Source of the DNA: Volutella citrinella | Taxonomy: Eukaryota > Ascomycota > Sordariomycetes > Hypocreales > Nectriaceae | Assembly (NCBI GenBank): GCA_034401135.1 | Contig: JAWZSP010000003.1 | Location: 3,534,001-3,598,000 of the forward strand | Direction: 5' to 3' | Length of the DNA stretch: 64,000 nucleotides | Shown here: piece by piece, positions 11,369-24,473 of the stretch | Layout: every line of letters starts with the position of its first letter | How positions within the stretch are numbered: position 1 is the first letter of the stretch | The notes under the pieces: generated by a model | What the model was told of the DNA's origin: nothing | Database searches by the model: none | Seen by the model: the letters and a program-made list of their open reading frames with translations, nothing else | Translations under genes and position numbers: made by a program

Positions 11369-12178
11369 ATGAGCGAAATCAACCTTACCGAGCCCCCCCT
11401 GGGCTCGATTAAGCCGTTCTTTACGCCTTCATCTGACCCAGAGCCATCGCGGACTGGTGATCTCATCAAGTCGCTTTCCCTGGTACCGCACATCGAGGGA
11501 GGATACTTTATCCAAACCGACGCCTCGTCCGTCACTGTGCCGTCTCTCTACCCAAGCGAGCCTTTGTCCGAGGAAACCCTATCCCTCGTGGGTGGCCATC
11601 GACCCGGCTTTGATCCTCTCCTCCGCCGCCTCTCCACCACAATATTCTACTTCCTCTCGCCTCACAGCCCCCAGGGGAGCTTTCATCGAAACCGCAGCCG
11701 TATAATCCACACGCTGCACAAGGGACGCGGCCGCTACGTTCTCATACACCCACACGGCCGCATCGAGTCCTTTGTCGTCGGCCACGATGTTGCTGCGGGC
11801 GAGCGCCTCCAGTGGATAGTCGAAGGAGGCACATGGAAGGCCAGTTACTTGCTCCCTTCGGCAAGCGGGCACAATCAAAGCGATCCCAACCCGCCCGAGG
11901 GGTTGCTCATTTCCGAGACGGTCGTTCCAGGCTTCGAATTCGCCGACCACGAGTTTCTGTCCGAGGCAGCATTTTCTAAACTCCTCCCAGAAGACAAGGC
12001 CAAGGAGCTCCGCTGGCTGGTCCGGACTCATCGCAATGTCGCACAAGAAAAGGATAGCACCTCCGAAGAGTCAGAGGCTGAAGGATCACAGGGGACGGAT
12101 TCGACGGAGGAATGGTCCGCGTCGGACGAATCTACCACCAAACATTGCGGCTCCAACACGGCGCCAACGGGGCAGTGA
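11369..12178 (+). CDS. DUF985 cupin (Cupin_5, YML079W-like)
   Basis: An intronless gene of 269 residues. The cupin core shows the family landmarks in order: HIEGGYFIQT (about residues 41-50), a STTIFYFL strand, the GSFHRNRS turn, then GRYVLIHPHG and the late motif PGFEFADHEF. The fold is that of yeast YML079W and bacterial DUF985 proteins: a small beta-barrel, usually dimeric, of unsettled function, possibly carbohydrate binding or isomerisation. The last 50 residues are acidic, Ser/Glu-rich and probably disordered. The ATG is the first in frame and has an upstream TATA-like box. It converges with the methyltransferase gene about 295 nt away. Confidence 0.88.
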   Translation: MSEINLTEPPLGSIKPFFTPSSDPEPSRTGDLIKSLSLVPHIEGGYFIQTDASSVTVPSLYPSEPLSEETLSLVGGHRPGFDPLLRRLSTTIFYFLSPHSPQGSFHRNRSRIIHTLHKGRGRYVLIHPHGRIESFVVGHDVAAGERLQWIVEGGTWKASYLLPSASGHNQSDPNPPEGLLISETVVPGFEFADHEFLSEAAFSKLLPEDKAKELRWLVRTHRNVAQEKDSTSEESEAEGSQGTDSTEEWSASDESTTKHCGSNTAPTGQ

Positions 12179-12473
12179 ACTCACCTCGCCATTCGAATGG
12201 CTCAGGTGTGGCCTGATTCAGAACGATCATTGCTTCAGCGGAGATCAATAGGGCTCAAGGCGAGAGAGTGTGTGTGGCCCTAAACCATAGAGGTTCGCTA
12301 GAAATACCAATGCTATCATTCATTCATGTACATCATGCTGGTATTAGGCGCATCTGCCGTTGCTCAGGGTATATCGACGGGAAATCAGAAATCCAGTGCC
12401 GTACAATTCTAATCGCATTGCGCTCACTCCAATACATCCTCTTCTGAAATTTTGAACCGCCGTCCGTCGCTGT

Positions 12474-13890
12474 TCAAGCAAATGAGAGTTGGGGGATCGG
12501 CCCTTCTCCTGGAAATGGTTTCCTTCCGGTAACGACGTAGATTGGCAGATAGGCGTGGATATTGGGATTCGATATATCTCGTCGCACATCAACCAGCGAT
12601 ACCTGCAGAAACTCATGTTAGCAATGAGGTCCTCACAGTCCATCGTGTCTGCCTCAAGGAGGCCTTCTTCTGGCAGGTGCCTACCTCAACCTGGGCGGGT
12701 GTTCTTCCAAACGCCCTATTGAAAAGATGATAGGAGAAGCCGCCTAAGCCCGATACCCAGTTTCTCTCCCAAGCCCTGCCCAACTCTTTGAGTTCCTCGT
12801 CTTTGGGCCATCCATTGAGCGGCATCTTGAAGATGCGTTCCTGGATGTCAACAAAGCCTGCTTGTCGAAATGACTCACGCAGCCCAGGTCCAATTACAAC
12901 ACTGCGGTCGGCCATTTCAGAGGCTTGTTGCATATCTGCGATCCATTTTTGGAGCGCGCAATCCGGCTCAAGAGTGCCATCGTCACAGGCCACCAAGGCA
13001 TCGTATTCCTGGGACTCAAAATAACCGCCAGGAGCAAGGGTCTCGAAGGCCTGGTCAGCTACCTGTTCTTTAAAGTTGGACCAGCAGCCAGCGGTAATAC
13101 GAGTATGGATGTAATCGAAAGTGTGCGAATAGTCCCAAGGTTGGGATCTGTGGAACGTATGCCAACATTAGCGGCGGAGCCTGCTTAGTGGTGAGAACAC
13201 TTACGAGTCTTCCACGAAGAAGCTAACATTAGGAGGTACCTGAACAGGCTGGATAGGAGAAAGATCTGTCGCAATAATTTCAGACTGTGGAAACTCGTCA
13301 CCCATCTTGATGGCCCAATCGCCGGTTCCTGTCGCAATGTCCAGAATGTTTCTCGGGGGAGACGACTTGGAAAGGGGAGCAAAGTAGAGACGCCCACCAA
13401 AGAGCCTCGTCAATGCCTCGTTCTGAAGGTCTAGCCGGTCTCGCTCCAGTTGGTCATTTGGGAATGCGTATGCTGTGTGGTTCCGTTAGCCAACTTGACG
13501 ACAGCCCATTCCATTGCACTCACAGCCTGCTTTGTAGGCATGATAGGTCCGACCAAATTCCTCAGGAAATTCCTGAACGCTGTCCGTCAAAGACTCCGAG
13601 TCCCTTCTAATAAATGTAAGCTAACAAGGACTTCAGTCTTCGGGTCGGTGGAATCACACATTTCCTCATCGGGCTGTTGGTTCAATCGGTTGTTTGTCAG
13701 CTAGCTCAGCAGAAAAGGGGGCCGGACCGAAATATCCAGAGGCGTCGTAACATACATCCGGCTCGATGAAGCTGTTCTTCCTAGAAGTAGCTGTTGAGCA
13801 GTTGAAAGTAAACCGAAAGGCGTTCAAATCCGAAGAGGCCGGCCCTGATCCCGACCCCGGGGTCGGGATTTCTTTATGATCGTCTGGCAT
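12474..13890 (-). CDS. LaeA-like SAM-dependent methyltransferase
   Basis: Six exons (13890-13756, 13700-13660, 13606-13524, 13472-13205, 13147-12685, 12602-12474) give 372 residues. After a disordered N-terminus comes the family sequence FGRTYHAYKAGSYAFPND, then SAM-binding motif I LDIATGTGDW (130-139) and an IIATDLS acidic strand. The later motifs SHTFDYIHTR and GGYFESQEYD are also typical. This places it among the many LaeA-like methyltransferases of filamentous fungi. Only LaeA itself is a known regulator of secondary metabolism; most paralogs have no known substrate. No polyketide or peptide synthetase genes adjoin it. Introns 1 and 2 near the N-terminus are my least certain joins. Confidence 0.82.
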
Positions 13891-16800
13891 TGACACGACA
13901 CAATTCACCGTGGCGCGATCAGCAACACCTATCCACAGACAAGTTGGCTATTTCCATCGGGTAGAGACTGCCGTCTATGGAGTAAATGGGCCAATAGTGC
14001 TCAGCGCGAGCCACACCCCACCAGCCTAGAATATTGCAGCCAGAAAGCCAAGAGATGGGGGGGGGCGAGAATGAGGGGAAGACCAGAAACTGGGTCAGTA
14101 ACCATCAACCTCGACAGTGGGTTGCGGGAACAAAGTACGATGAAGATAGAAGGCCGACGGAAGATCAATAAGAAGTTGCGGAGTGGTTAGGCAAGGTGAG
14201 TGAGGGGAGTCGCCTAGTCCAGCGGGAAACGGGGGGGAGACAAGAGAAACGCTTGGTGGAATTGTCAGGGGATTATATGAAATGAGGGGAGGACAGCACA
14301 AAAAAAGCAACAGGGGGAGGGGGGGGGGGGGCCAGAATGTGGTAGATGGGATAAGTGGGAGAAGAGAGACGGAAATAGAGGTAAAAACTGAAGCTGAGGT
14401 TGGAAAATGGGTGGTGGTGGATGGGGCAACCCCCCTTTGCCAGCGTCCACTAACACAAGAGCCAGAGGCACTCCATACAAGACCAAGAACCCAGGACCGA
14501 GAGGACCCAGCAGTCTGGGACGGGTATCTGGCTTGGCTTCGTCGCCCGCCCGCCCGCCCTGCCGGCTGCCGCAACCTGGGTGTTGGGTCCTGCGACCCAG
14601 TTCGCCGGGTTGAGCATGCGTGAAAGGATACCCTGCTTTGGGGGGAGTGGTGTGCGACGACGCACGCTCCACACCCCCTTTCAGTTCCCGAGGCACACCA
14701 CACCAAATAAGCAAGACGGGCCAAGGCCCACAGACCTGACAAGGAACAACGCCAGAAGGAGGGTGTGTGTCAGTGTGTGGCGGCGGTGCGTGGTATTAGT
14801 GTATTAATTACCACTCTTGGGGCCAACCCAGCATATCCGAGCCGGACCAACATGTCCAGAATGCTGCCCCATGGCATGGACTCGACAAGTTGGCGCAGTA
14901 TTACGTTGTTCCGCCATTCAGAGATTTTTGGGTCGGATTGCAATTTTTCAATCCAACTGCGTTGCTCCAGAAAACCCAGATATCGTGAGGCCAAGGACCC
15001 AGATTTGTGTTACTCGACTGTTGACTGGCTTGTTTCTGTTACGTAGATGGGGTGCCAGTCTGGGGTCAGGGGCTGCGTGCCTAATGGAGACAACGCACCA
15101 GCAAGACCGGCGCGAAGCATGATCCCAACATCTCCCCTTAGTAAAATTAGGGCCGGCAAGAGAATCCACACAGCCAGAGATGTGTAATATCCATCTGAGT
15201 TTGCAATGCTGAAATGTAGCTTGTCCCGACGACCTGGGTACGCTAGGATCAGGGGACCTGGGGCCGGGATCCGGTCGTCTGGGCCAAGGCAACGCCCATT
15301 GCCCCAACTTCCCAGCGGCGTGGAAAATGAGGCCAGCAAGGGGGCGGGATGAGAAGGAGGGAGCGCGCGTCGTTGTCTGAGGCTTTGTCGATTTTTCTTC
15401 GTTTGAAAGTGCCCTAGCCAAAGTGTAATATCGATCGCATCAGTGTGCTGGCTGGCAGGCAATTGGAAAGCGCCATCCGCAGACTCGCGGGGAGCAGGCA
15501 TTTTGTTGGCTACCAAGAAAGACATCCGGCGAGTGCGTGACACATCTCCACGGGACATAGGGGCTAGCCGGTGATTGTCTCGGCCTCCAGGTCACAGGGG
15601 GAACCTTTTTCCCGTTCTTCCAGGCTTCCGGCTGGGCTTGGAAGCTTCTCACGAATTAAGCCGAGATCTTATCGGTTAGCGTAACCGGGCATGAGTGGTC
15701 TGAATGGCGCGATCGACTAGCATGTACTCCCGTACAACTGGGGTGGTTTCAGAAGGGTCCAGCATCTGATACGTAATTGGCGATAAGGCCATGCCAACTT
15801 ATTACTTACCTACGGCCACCGCCCCACGCCGTAGCCAGTCAAGCCGCCAGAGACCGCGACAGTCATTCTCCAGCAGACTTTCGGACACAGAGGCTGGGTT
15901 TGTCTCGGTCGGCTTGCTTCTGCACCGGACACCGGGCAGGGGAACACAAGAAGCAATGCACAGCAGCATCGCACACCCTCCTCGCGGACAGAGAGCCCCA
16001 GCGACGTGGAACTTCCTGAAGGGGTAGTGTTCACCGGCTGCTTATTTCTTTGTTGTTTGTTCCAGGCGAAGGGGCCAGGAAGTGGACAAAGTCAGAGCTA
16101 CGAGTGTGGGGATTGGTAAGTCATCACGGAGGCTGGCGTACAGAGTAGGAAGGAGCATAATATGTGATGCAGGCCGCCAGGGGGCTTGGGCACGGACAGA
16201 GAGGCAGGTACGGGCACAAACGAGGGAAGGCATGCCGCGGGAAAAGCGTCCAGCCACATCTCTGCAATAATATGCATTAATTAAGGATCCATAGACACGA
16301 CGGAAATACTATCGACAGCTATCCCCTCGCACAATAGCTTTGGGGTGTCCAGTTGCGAGCCATCCCAACATTCAAGTACTCCAGTTGTACCAGCAACCGC
16401 CAGCAACGGACGACACATGACTCCAAGAAAGCGAGGGAATCTCACGTCTGCAAATCACAGCCATCAGCTACTGCGACAATTCTACGACTGCCTGCACGCA
16501 TGGACGGTCCGACATCATTAGTGTTACACCGAATCCCGGGGAAAAGCAACAAATACAAATGAAAAAGTCTTGAGACAAGGCCGCATCAACCCCCAGGACT
16601 ATTCGCTGCATGCTAATTACCTCCTTGACGGCACACACAACCCCAGCAACTAGCCCAGCTGGTGTTACGTAGTACTACGTACCATGATGATGTGCGCGTC
16701 GCTGGCTGGCTGATCTTGCTCCCATTGCCGCTCATGCCCATGAAGTCATCCAACAAATCCCATTCCGGCTCCTCGGTCCTGGGATCAGAAAGGGATCAGA

Positions 16801-19253
16801 AACAACATCACATCAACTTTAGCGAGATTATCCCCAGCATCGCACGACAACCCAGCAACCAATCCAATCCCCACACGCACTTCGCCCATTGTCATCACGA
16901 CCGCCTCGTGCGCCGTGCAAGTCACAACTCCCCAGCCAAGCTCTCAGCCGAAGTCTTATGTGAGGCTAGTGGGTCGGCTCAGACGGAGGTCATGCCGCGT
17001 CCGACAGTTTGCTTACATTTCGCTGAGGGAGGCAACAGCCTCCGGCGTCGGCTCTTTGCTTCTGGGTGTCCCGCCTTTGGACTTGGCCTGGACATGTATC
17101 CACCTTGACTGCCCGTTCTGGCATCTTAGGGGGTTGGTCCGAATATCCAGCCGTGGTCACGGACTGGGGCGCAGACAGCGTTGTTCGGGCCGCACCCAAG
17201 ATTCGCACACTGTTGGTACCGTCCGTGTGGTAACTACTAATCAAGAATTACCCAGTAGGTATGGTTCCCGTTTCAGCAGACCATGAGGGTATGACAAGGG
17301 CAGGGGTCACCCGTAAGCCTGGGTCGGCCCTAACGTGTTGTACACCCAAAAACACTTGTTGGCACATTTGTCCACGAGCATGTGAGGAGGGGAGAGGAAC
17401 CATGAGTATACACGACACGATGGCCAAGAAATTTATCACAGCATTACTATCATCTCCCCCTCAGCGTTGGTGCTTGCCGATGCATTCGCACCCTAGGTTG
17501 GAAGCACACCAAGGCCCAGCTGACTTTTACGGTTGGAAAGTCGAAAGCGAGCGGTTGGTCACCAACAGGCCTGTGTGTATCAAAGAGGGGCTATCAAAAG
17601 GCCCGCCACGAACCGGCACCGCAGATAGGATCAGCTGCATCCCTTCCGTTCCTTCCGTGTACGGACGTAGTATTCCCATGCCGGCCTCTTCACATCTTGG
17701 TGTCTTATGGCTGACCATGTGCAGCCATAATCCCTGAAAGAAGGTTTCCAGGCACCCGTGTCAGCTCCTTGGCCGCCCGCGGAAACGCGCAAACAAAACG
17801 CCAGCAACACGTATTTCCCTCCAACTAGCAAGTGTCGTTCGCCAGGCAGTCCGGTCACATCCATACATCTAACTTATTGCATCAGCTCCGATATACCGAC
17901 CCGCACACTCCGGCCCCGTTGAAACCCCCTCACATGCATACCTCATCATCTCTATCTTCGTGTGCGTACAGAAAATTCAAGTGCAGTCTTGAGCAGCAAA
18001 TTATGCAAATAAATAGAGCTTCATCTCGCAATTGCCAGATCCCCCACCAAGACTAGGGCACGCCACCCCTGCGCGGCTTCATGTACATGAGCCGAAATGG
18101 AAGTGTGCCTTCATGGCGCGTACTACGGATGGGGGCAAGGGACTTCCCTTTCGTTCGACCACTCCTGGCTGATACAGGCGCATTGTAAGACCAGTCCCCG
18201 CGCTCGAAGACTCAACTTCAGCTGTTGCGTCCTCCGTCAAAAGAAGGCCCAGTGCCGGTTCGCAGGCATTCCGCACATCTGCGTGAAACCCGAGATACTT
18301 GGCACAGGGCTACCTGTAACGATAACACCTTCCTTGTTGTTCCTCCATCAAACACGACAGACCTACCTCCGTATTGTCACTTTTGCCGCATATCAGTCCA
18401 GTCTGCTGTGCAGTCCGAGCGCCAAGGCTTCCATGGCCCGAGCTATCGAATTTGTGCTTCCGAGCTAACAACACGGCAGAGCGCCCCGGGCTTCACGCGA
18501 ACGTAGTGTCAATGGCGATGACGGAGCACTGCCGGCCGGCTTTTGTGCATATGTGTTCCATCGATAGACTCTACATCGAATACGATCCGACAGCCACTTT
18601 GTCTCGCAAGTCAATTGGTGGCAGCCCAAGAGGACGGCTCGGCTCTTTTTCGCCCACAACTCGCCGGTCATCGATGTATACCGACGCTGCGGCTTGTTTG
18701 GGGCTCGGGCGTCTGCCCACTCGGCTTCTCATTGGCGCCATGCATGTTTCACTTGATTGCGCAGAGACGCCATTGTTCATTGCCGTATCATGCCGTGTCT
18801 CAATGCCACACCTTCTCGAGGACCACATCACCTCGGCCCCTCGACAACTCCCGCCGCTCCGGGTCGCCAGGGTGTGAGGAATGGGACGTGCTCTGACTCG
18901 CATCTGACATGTCATCTCCATTGAGGCCGTGTCTTGCGTGTGTAAAGTGTCAAGTATTGAATACCTATGCTACAGAATGTGGCCCTGCCCTTCCCTCCCT
19001 CAGGGCCTGTTCCATGGTGGAAACCAGCCCCGATTGCATCATCCACCTATATCCAAAGGCTGTCTGTCCCTTGGGCATGATTAGTATGCCAACGTGGCCG
19101 CATTGCATTGCCTAATTCCTCCATTCTTCAGGGGGGGTATAATGGTCGTCTCGTCTAATACACCGCCAAACGCAACAAAAGAAACAATACGTAAGCCCAT
19201 ATGAGGGAGCGTTCACGTCATGTCATGACCTCTTCGTCCAACCGCAATTCCCC
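13891..19253. other. Long gene-empty interval (5.4 kb)
   Basis: Between the 5' end of the methyltransferase gene and the 3' end of the kinesin gene. Base composition is similar to the rest of the window and there are no long AT-rich, RIP-like blocks. Scattered open frames of up to 215 codons (14095-14742 minus, 15010-15558 minus, 16662-17108 plus, 18374-18877 plus) have no recognisable domains. Read on the minus strand, 14200-14450 is strongly C/T-rich with a catataatcc element near 14275, which could be a promoter and leader for the methyltransferase gene. Confidence 0.5.
14310..14332. repeat. Poly-purine / poly-G tract
   Basis: On the plus strand the sequence is almost pure G with a few A, including about a dozen consecutive G residues, embedded in a purine-rich stretch. 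The complement is a C/T tract about 430 nt upstream of the methyltransferase ATG. It could form G-quadruplex structure or be a nucleosome-depleted promoter element. It is also a likely site of assembly error. Confidence 0.6.
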
Positions 19254-22200
19254 CTAATAGTCGCTTCCGGGGAAGGGGCTAGCAACCCCGCTGCCCGACA
19301 GACTATCGCTGTTAGACATGTATGTTTGATCAATTCTAAAGATCCAATCCATCTTGTCCCGCTCGCTCCGAGCAGCGAAGAGCCAAGTGTTGTCCGTTCC
19401 ATAAATCGCAAACACAGCGGACTGCATTCGCTCACTCAGTCGCTGCAGCCCCTGGCTCCCTGAAGAGTTTCCACCACCGGTACCAGTCCATATTGTCGAG
19501 ATGACACGGCCAGATGAAGTGCGCCGGTGGCCAGGTGTGAAATTGGTCTCACCGTTCTGGTTCTCGTGCTCGTCGGGGCCGTGCAGAAGGCCAAGCACGC
19601 CAGGCTGGCTATCGACTCTTGAGTTCCGAAGACTCACGAGTGCTACCTCATCACCGTCCGAGGCAGAGTGAATATGCATATAAGGCCGCCTTAGCTCAAC
19701 AAACCGCTTGACCCATCTCGTTGAGTCGTTGTTGGGAACCAAGAGATATCCTCCCTTGAGGACTTTGGGGTTCTTTGGCACCCTCACGATAGTCGTGATT
19801 AAGCTGGGTGGCAATGGTGCATCTGCGGCGATGCCGTCTGTTGGTGGCGCCGTGTTTTCTGGGCTGAGCATGGTGAGCAGAGGGTCCGGATACTTCTTCC
19901 AAAGCTTCAAACATCTTTCAAGCAGTTGCGTCTCTGGTTCGCTGTATTCCGACTCCGGCTTAAGATTGTCGATCGTAATGGTCTCGTCCTCTTCCACCTC
20001 CTTCCCAGCAGGCTCGCCCATGCCCTCATCCACTTCATCAGGCACCCCATCAGTCTCTGGTGCTAGTATTTGGGAGGCTTCAGGAGTATCATTCAAAAGA
20101 TCATCGTCGCTGGGGAGAATAGGCTTCAGCACCGGCGAGGGCTCGGCCCCTTCCTCTTCAGGCTTTTGTTCACTTCCATCGAGGCCAAGCTTGCTAACAA
20201 GAGAAGTAATGGCGCCAATCTCGACAGCGCGTCGCTTCTTTTGGCGTGTGGTAATGAAGTCGCTGACAAGTGACACGCCTCTTGGGGTCCAGTTAGCCAG
20301 ATTCTCCTCGCCCTTGACGTAGTCGTGTTGGCTGTTCATCCTCCAGAGATCGCCAATTCTCTTGATTGGCGCTGGCCTCATTGTAAGCGTGAAAATGCCG
20401 GTTGAGGACCGCACAAAGCGGACGTTTTGGAAGAGCGAGGAAAACATGGAGGTTTGCCGCACAAAAGACCTGGAGAGAATCTGGACGTGGACTTTTTGCG
20501 AAAACTTCATCGGCTCGGCCAACTTCTCCGAGCTGATCTCCCAAGATACAGTCATCTGAACTTTGTACTTCTCGGCCGTCACCCGATCCAACAGCAGAGA
20601 GTTGTGCATGCTCGAATCCCATTGGCCATAGAGTGTGATGCTTCTGGTACCGTTGGCATTCTCGCGAAAGACGGGATTGGACGCCAACTTGAGCGGAAGA
20701 TCAGGCTCAGTAGACGCCATGTCAGGCATCTTCCCAGCCGAATCTACCAGCCGAATTCTTCCCACGCGGACTGCAGTGATGTCTCCCCATGGTAAGGCAT
20801 CGCCCGAACTGTGAGAAATGTTGATTCCAATTCGTCGCTGCAGACCCTGGTGCAGCTGAAAGGTCCCGGTATCAAGCTCGCCCGTTTGCGTTACTTCAAC
20901 CGCCCCGTATTCTCCTTCCTCGTTCAGCTCCATGATCTGAACCCGGGAGAGCAGGTCGTGCTTCTCCTGAGTGAAGAACTGGGATTCATTAATTCTGGTT
21001 CCTTTGGAAATATCTTGCACTGGAGCGGAATCTCTAATATCGTCCCAGCTGAGCAGCTTGTCCAAGTGCATAGATGAGACCTTGGCAAAGATGGCGACCC
21101 GCAATGCCACGTCCGGCGGCGAGAACAGGGGGACGCTCATACTATGAACGCTGTCAAAGCGGATCGGGCCCTCGTCAAAGTCCTTGATCATCTGGGTTGT
21201 GGTGACACCCTCTTCCTCTGAAATTCCGGGGATGAATAGCTGAGCGTGCACCTCTGTGCCTTCCCGTTCGGCGAAGCCCAGCAGCTCGTGCATAACAACA
21301 TTGAATTTCAATGTATTTGTGGGCGCCCTTGCGTGCGACGGCTCCAGTGATAGTTTGATGATGGCAACAGCATGAGACGTATATGGTGATAACACGTCAA
21401 GGGTTGAATCTTGGACTCTGCTCTCAAATACAGCCTTCAAAGGTACGTCCACCTCGCCAATCAGCGTGTATGAGGGCATGCACGTCTCCACGAAAGGATT
21501 GTCAAGGCTCAGGTGCTGGGCATATTCTGGTTGATCAAGGTATTGGTGCATCTGGCGCATCTGTCGAACGCGGTCATGTAGCTTTTCCAGGCTCCACAGA
21601 TGAACCACGCTGTGTCTAAAGTCGATGACTCGTACGCCGATGCAAGGTTTCTGCGAATCTTCCAGCGAGATGTCGTCCCCCTCGCCAGTCAGTCCATTCA
21701 GCATCATGTCATACGATGAGCATATGACATGGCCAACATCGACCACGGTGAATTGAAAAACGACACTTTCGTCGAGTTCGTTGCTCATGACCTGTGCCTC
21801 CTTTAGCATGGCGGCATTCTGGAGAACGGTCTCCGCCATCTTGACGAAATGCCGGCTCCGCCACACTTTGACGGCTTGCTTCGCTCGTTCGAGTTCTTCT
21901 TCATTGAGCTTCGGGTTTGTCTTTGGTCGTTTAAGAGGATCCAGTTTTTCGATCTTCTCTTCGTACTGCTTCCGTTGAATGTTGAGTTGTTTTTGCATGT
22001 CTTCCTTCAGCTCCTGCAGCGCGGCCTCCATCTTGACCTTTTCCTTCTTGATCTCTTCAACCTCGACGTTTGCCGCCTCGGCGCTCTTGAGCTGATCCTG
22101 GTACTCCTCCTTCTGCTTCTCAAGCTGGTTTTGCAACACTTCGCGGACCTCCTTTAACTTTTCATCAGTCTCGGTTTGCCTTGGAGTCGATGGCATCGTC

Positions 22201-24473
22201 AGTGCAGTATCGAGAGAGAAGTTGTCAATAGTGCCATTGGACAAGTATTTCTCCCTTATAGGATAAGAGGATTCTGAATCGTCGCCTTCTTCTCTGCCGT
22301 TGACTCGCTCTGCCCGCGCCTTCTGGACTTCTTCGAACAAGGCATTTAGCTCTTCATCGTTCAGACTAGCAAGGTTCTGGTCTGTGCCGAGAATGGCTCC
22401 CGCTGCTTCTCGTCTAGCAAAAGACCAATCGGAGTCCCTGCCATTCCGTTGAAAAGGCGAGGGGGATTCTGGTCGCGAATCGCCGAACTCTGATACCCTG
22501 CTGAAAGACCTCTCATGGCCTGGCCGGGGACTCGGTGAAGGTGATGTTCTGTCAAGCGCTTGCAGTTGGCTGGCTGTAACCGAATGCCGTAGCAGGCTCT
22601 GGCCAACCTCAGCTCGTTCGGCCCTAGCCTCCATGGGGTGGTTGAATCGGAAGATGTGGAAATCTCCCAGTATGACTCGGTATCCGGAATGGAGCTGCTT
22701 CGGCTCGGTAATGCGCTTGCCGTTCACCATCACAGAAGCTCCTTCGCTTGGGATAACAGTGACTATCCCCTCAGCACCGTTTTCGAACGTGCAGTGGTCA
22801 TGTAAAATCCTGGAGCCATTGAGGCGAATATTTGCTTGATGGTCTGCGTTGGTGTCCACATTTCCAACCGTCGTTGTGCCTGGCTTGAGGTTGTACACAA
22901 GACACTCGGCAAGGAGAGGATCATCAGACAGGTTGACGAGATGGGGCATCTTCTTGGGGGTATGCAGCCCAATGAATCCCTTTTCAATACTGATGCCCAA
23001 CTCTTCCAGTGCAGCCTCCCGCTCCTTGTGGATCTCTTCGGTCTTCAAAAGCTTCTCTTCCCATGTTTGGTTCAGATCAGTCAGAAGCTTTTCGCTTTGG
23101 CTCAGTTGTTCCGCGATCTCTGCCTTCGAGACCTTCTTCACAACACCATCGGAGCCAGTGATGCTGACCATTTGCTGGTCTAGCGGTGTGCCTGGTGCAT
23201 ATACCTCTTCAGGGGGTGCCCCAGACCCTGGCGCGCCCCCGACCGTGCCACCACCCAGCTTGCTCCTCAGCAGCGACAGCTCCTCCTTCAGCTCGCGGAT
23301 CATACGAGCATTGGCATCCTCGTTGACCACAGCATGGTTCTTGATACGCTTCGCAGAGTCGGCGTATCGGAGCGTGCTCAGGGTTTCGTCATAATTGATG
23401 TCAGCTGGACTGATGGCTGCAATCATCGCAGTCATACTGTTGCCGCCCAACGAGTCCTTGAGGAGCCACGTCAAAACACTGTCTCGATACGGTACCTGGC
23501 CGGCACCCTTCTTTTTCTTGCCTGTCGAGAGGTCGGCCAGGGCGGCGATAACACGGCCGAGCGTTGACAGAGATCGGTTGATTTCGGCTCCTTCCTTCAG
23601 TCGTGCGCCTGTGGCGCCCGTTGACGTGGCTCGCTCGGAACCTGCGAGATCGACCAGACTGATCTTGGCGACCTTTTCCAATTCCATCTTGGTGTCTGCG
23701 TCAAAGCTCTTCTGGGTCAACATTAGGGTGAAAACAGCGTGACTTCGACTGGATGTTTCGTTCATGTTGGTTGCCGCCACGGTTCTCGCCTTGTTTCCCT
23801 CGTCCATCAAGTGCTCAATCTCCTGGAAGCTTCCAACAACCAACTTGGCAAGGTCTTCCACATAGGGTCCCGTGGAGGGATGCTCTCGGACCTTCAGATT
23901 TCCCTTTGTGGAAGGGTTGAGCAGATCGCGTACTCGTTCGTTGTAAATTTCGAGGTATGACACCTCGACGGTGCATTTGGTCGTCTTGTCCGACTGTATG
24001 GTCTCGATTCGCTTGAACATGTCCTGGCAAATCATGGGAATGATGCCAATCTCCTTGCCATATCCCATCATCGAGTACGACTTTCCAGATCCGGTCTGCC
24101 CGTACGCAAAAATACAATTGTTGTAGCCCTGGAATGCATTGTCCAGCAAGGGCTGTCCCAAATCGTCGAATAGGGCATTTTGGCCTGCGTAGTTGGAGTC
24201 CTCTTTGCTGAATGACCAGTAGGACCGGTCGAATGCGAAGGTCTTCGGGCCACCGTCCTTGGCTCCTTTGGTCCCGTGGTCTGGCGTCGTGAGAACGGTC
24301 TGGGCTCCATTCATGTCAACAATACGCTTCGCGCCTCGGTCAATTTCTGGCAGCTAGTCAGCCCTGATCCACCCCGTTTCCACATATCGAGTCCTGAATG
24401 ATTCCCTACCTCTGCCATTGAATGGCCGCACTCTCACCACCACCTTAATGTTACCTCCGCCGGCGGGCGCCAT
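19254..24473 (-). CDS. uncA: Kinesin-3 motor, Unc104/KIF1A type (UncA)
   Basis: Two exons (24473-24410 and 24346-19254) encode 1718 residues. The first exon supplies VVVRVRPFNGR, completing the motor start. The motor domain carries the P-loop GQTGSGKS (104-111), switch I NETSSRSH and switch II DLAGSE. An FHA domain follows (about 490-580), then coiled coil (about 730-830), the KIF1B/DUF3694 region, and a C-terminal PH domain (about 1555-1670, around LKGGYLLVPNNDSTRW) for lipid-vesicle binding. This is the classic Unc104 architecture at full length. Known role: plus-end-directed transport of vesicles and endosomes along microtubules; in Aspergillus nidulans UncA prefers a subset of modified tracks. 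Nearly all of it is one 5.1 kb exon. Confidence 0.96.

Noticed and set aside
10857..11372. 171-codon ORF upstream of the cupin gene
   Set aside because: Contains the cupin promoter and TATA-like box and ends across the cupin ATG; Ser/Pro/Thr-rich without recognisable sequence.
14095..14742. 215-codon minus-strand ORF
   Set aside because: Produced by a C/T-rich tract giving Pro/Leu/Ser runs; more likely promoter or leader of the methyltransferase gene.
15010..15558. 182-codon minus-strand ORF with a hydrophobic stretch
   Set aside because: No family resemblance, no splice partners; the hydrophobic run is isolated.
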